DNA of 29,591 nt from Bremia lactucae. Its lineage: Eukaryota > Oomycota > Peronosporomycetes > Peronosporales > Peronosporaceae. The DNA lies in the NCBI RefSeq assembly GCF_004359215.1, contig NC_090615.1:6695886-6725476 (forward strand), written 5' to 3'. Numbering within the stretch: position 1 is the first letter of the stretch; each line of letters begins with the position of its first letter. Below, in pieces: positions 28,146 to 29,591 of this stretch. Made by a program: the position numbers and the translations under genes. The notes under the pieces were generated by a model, which saw nothing but the letters and a program-made list of their open reading frames with translations, was not told the origin of the DNA and did no database searches.

Positions 28146-29291
28146 ATGGATATGTTAGATGATAGTGGGAATATGCATCACGTTTCCCGTGAAAGCTACT
28201 CCTTTGTTGTGACAGAAAGGAGTGCGGTCGAACGAATGAGTTCGACCGTAGGACACGATGCAATCTTGGCAATGCTGTCCAGTTTGGACAGAGATGCCCT
28301 TCATTCAACCATCGCCAAGTTCATACATCATGAACTTGACGAGATGAAGGAAAAGCTAGTCTTGCTGAAACAGCAAGGCTCTCAATAGGCAGAACTGTTG
28401 AGGTTACAACAGGTACAGACCCCTGTACCTGGGATGACGCAAACGCGTCGTCCCGAAACCTTAAAATGACATCTCTAAGTATAGGGAAGTCGAAGAGACT
28501 CCCTCTTGAGACGGTTTGTCGAGCTAAACGATGCCATAAGGGCACGTCACATCGTCGACGAGCATATGCAAGGGCGCATTCGCTCAATCAAATCCGGCAG
28601 GTCGTGCCAAACTTGGGCATTGGGCCTTAAGTTGCGCAGCCCATATGTCTTTGGCTCGCTAGAGGTTTTTAAAGCCCGGCTCAAACAGACATTTGAACCG
28701 CCAAGGCTGAGTTCAGAGCACGTTCAGAGCTTCTTAAACTCAAGCAAGGCAAGCGTGATGTTCACGCATATGCCCAGCAAATACAACTCTTAGCGAGTTG
28801 TATAACAAATATCCCAGTGCATGAGCACACGTTGATTACGGTGTTCATGCAAGGTCTTACGGATGGTCCCGTAATGACCTACCTGTTCCGCTTGGAGCTG
28901 GATACATTTAAAGAAGCAATATCCGTAGCGGAACAGGAGGAATTTAGCTTGAGACAGGCTCAAGCAAGTTCGTCATAATATCGTCCACCAAGACGACACG
29001 AACTAGGAAGCCCACAACCCATGGACTTTTCTACGTCGAAAGCGAGAGACCTCGCTTTCCGAGAAATAAGCGATCGCAGAAATGCCATCGCTGCCAAAAA
29101 TTGAACACCACGCTCATGAGTGTAGTGCCCACGCCCAGCACCAAAAGGTACAGAACGTAATTTGGACCGTATGCCAAAAAGGGCAACAGTCGCGGATCCG
29201 ACGTTGTTGTGAAATCGCAACAGCTTGGCGGACCGCCAAAAAATGGTCGGGGTCAGTAGGATCGCAACGCCCTACTGATCCAGCAACCTCA
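28146..29291 (+). pseudogene. Gypsy gag, second copy
   Basis: The start at 28146 opens 80 codons, MDMLDDSGNMHHVSRESYSF, then MSSTVGHDAILAMLSSLDRD (in frame) and a Lys/Glu-rich helix, to TAG at 28386-28388. Frameshifted continuation: 28506-28793 with RRFVELNDAIRARHIVDEHM, TWALGLKLRSPYVFGSLEVF, KARLKQTFEPPR, the capsid core. Later pieces include QGLTDGPVMTYLFRLEL-like sequence near 28855 and FYVESERPRFP near 29030. The zinc knuckle near 29075 starts KCHRCQK but its His/Cys end is disrupted. It shows that gag in this family probably begins at the MDML start, upstream of the stem-loops. Confidence 0.82.
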
Positions 29292-29591
29292 ATAGAATTT
29301 GCAAATCTCTTGACTAAAGTTGCTCAAGACACACAATCATTATCTGTCTCTGCACCTGGTGATGAGGTATCTCTCATCACCTTGAAGTTGAAAATGATAA
29401 ATGATTTGTCACTTAAAGCCCTAGTGGACTGCGGAGCGTCGAATAACTTTATTCGTCGCCAGTCACTAGAGGGTAGTAGGCTCAAATATATTGAGCGCGA
29501 CATCCCTCCAACGAGGATGACGGTGCGTCTAGCGACAGGCGCATCGATAACAGTGATGAAACGCGTAGTGAAATTTCACTACACGTTAAGA
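29292..29591 (+). pseudogene. Gypsy aspartic protease, N-terminal part, cut by window end
   Basis: 100 open codons to the window edge: LKALVDCGASNNFIRRQSLE, RDIPPTRMTVRLATGASITV, VVKFHYTLR. The catalytic loop reads Asp-Cys-Gly-Ala, where retropepsins usually have Asp-Ser/Thr-Gly-Ala. The reading frame itself is intact here, but gag before it is broken. Its end overlaps by nine bases the sequence that follows the N gap of the first copy. Confidence 0.82.

Larger units (their letters stand above)
27662..29591 (+). mobile_element. Gypsy family-1 element, second copy, cut by window end
   Basis: 5' LTR, primer-binding site, leader stem-loops, gag and the first half of the protease, colinear with the copy starting at 12633. 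The window ends at the very sequence with which the first copy resumes after its N gap. Gag already carries stops, so it is not intact. Confidence 0.88.

Noticed and set aside
1..29591. tRNA, rRNA, CRISPR arrays, bacterial insertion sequences, RxLR- or CRN-type effector genes
   Set aside because: Looked for by eye on both strands; no cloverleaf, spaced repeat array, IS transposase, or secreted protein with an RxLR or LFLAK motif was seen.

Overview
The window looks like nuclear DNA of an oomycete, probably of the Peronosporales (Phytophthora or downy mildews). That placement is inference. It rests on intron-less secreted genes of the lactonase/muconate-cyclase type and on Ty3/Gypsy elements whose RT, RNase H and integrase remnants have the wording I know from that group. 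No bacterial or phage organisation is visible: no operons, ribosome binding sites or CRISPR.

Only two intact genes can be supported. They are paralogous secreted seven-bladed beta-propeller proteins (PF10282 type) at 2550-3668 (+) and 4299-5474 (-), facing each other tail to tail. Everything else I can name is retrotransposon debris.

Layout: (1) 1-529 is the 3' end of a Ty1/Copia element, then a probable Copia LTR, a solo LTR of Gypsy family 1 (797-1248) directly abutting a solo LTR of family 2 (1249-1638), then a fold-back repeat. (2) 1861-7000 holds the two genes and AT-rich intergenic DNA. (3) 7013-7257 is a dense run of short hairpins. (4) 7320-11760 is a family-2 chromodomain-type Gypsy element whose 5' half (LTR, gag, protease) lies inverted next to its RT-RNase H-integrase half. 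(5) 12633-17740 is a family-1 Gypsy element with 5' LTR, gag, a 579-N gap, protease, RT, an inverted middle piece, RNase H and integrase. (6) 17741-20065 is unassigned DNA plus an isolated RT fragment. (7) 20066-27661 is a minus-strand Gypsy element (LTR, gag, protease, RT, RNase H, integrase, chromodomain). Its spacer/RT-N piece has moved, in opposite orientation, into the integrase, and its integrase linker is folded back as an inverted duplication. (8) 27662-29591 is the 5' end of another family-1 element, cut by the window edge inside the protease.

Every retroelement reading frame is broken by stops, frameshifts, deletions or inversions, so none is autonomous as read. I see no defence-type or metabolic system. 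The most distinctive observations are repeated local inversions inside elements, an assembly gap whose length matches the homologous piece of the second copy within one base, paired stem-loops conserved between primer-binding site and gag start, and the hairpin-rich block at 7013-7257 with a relative at 18179-18307.
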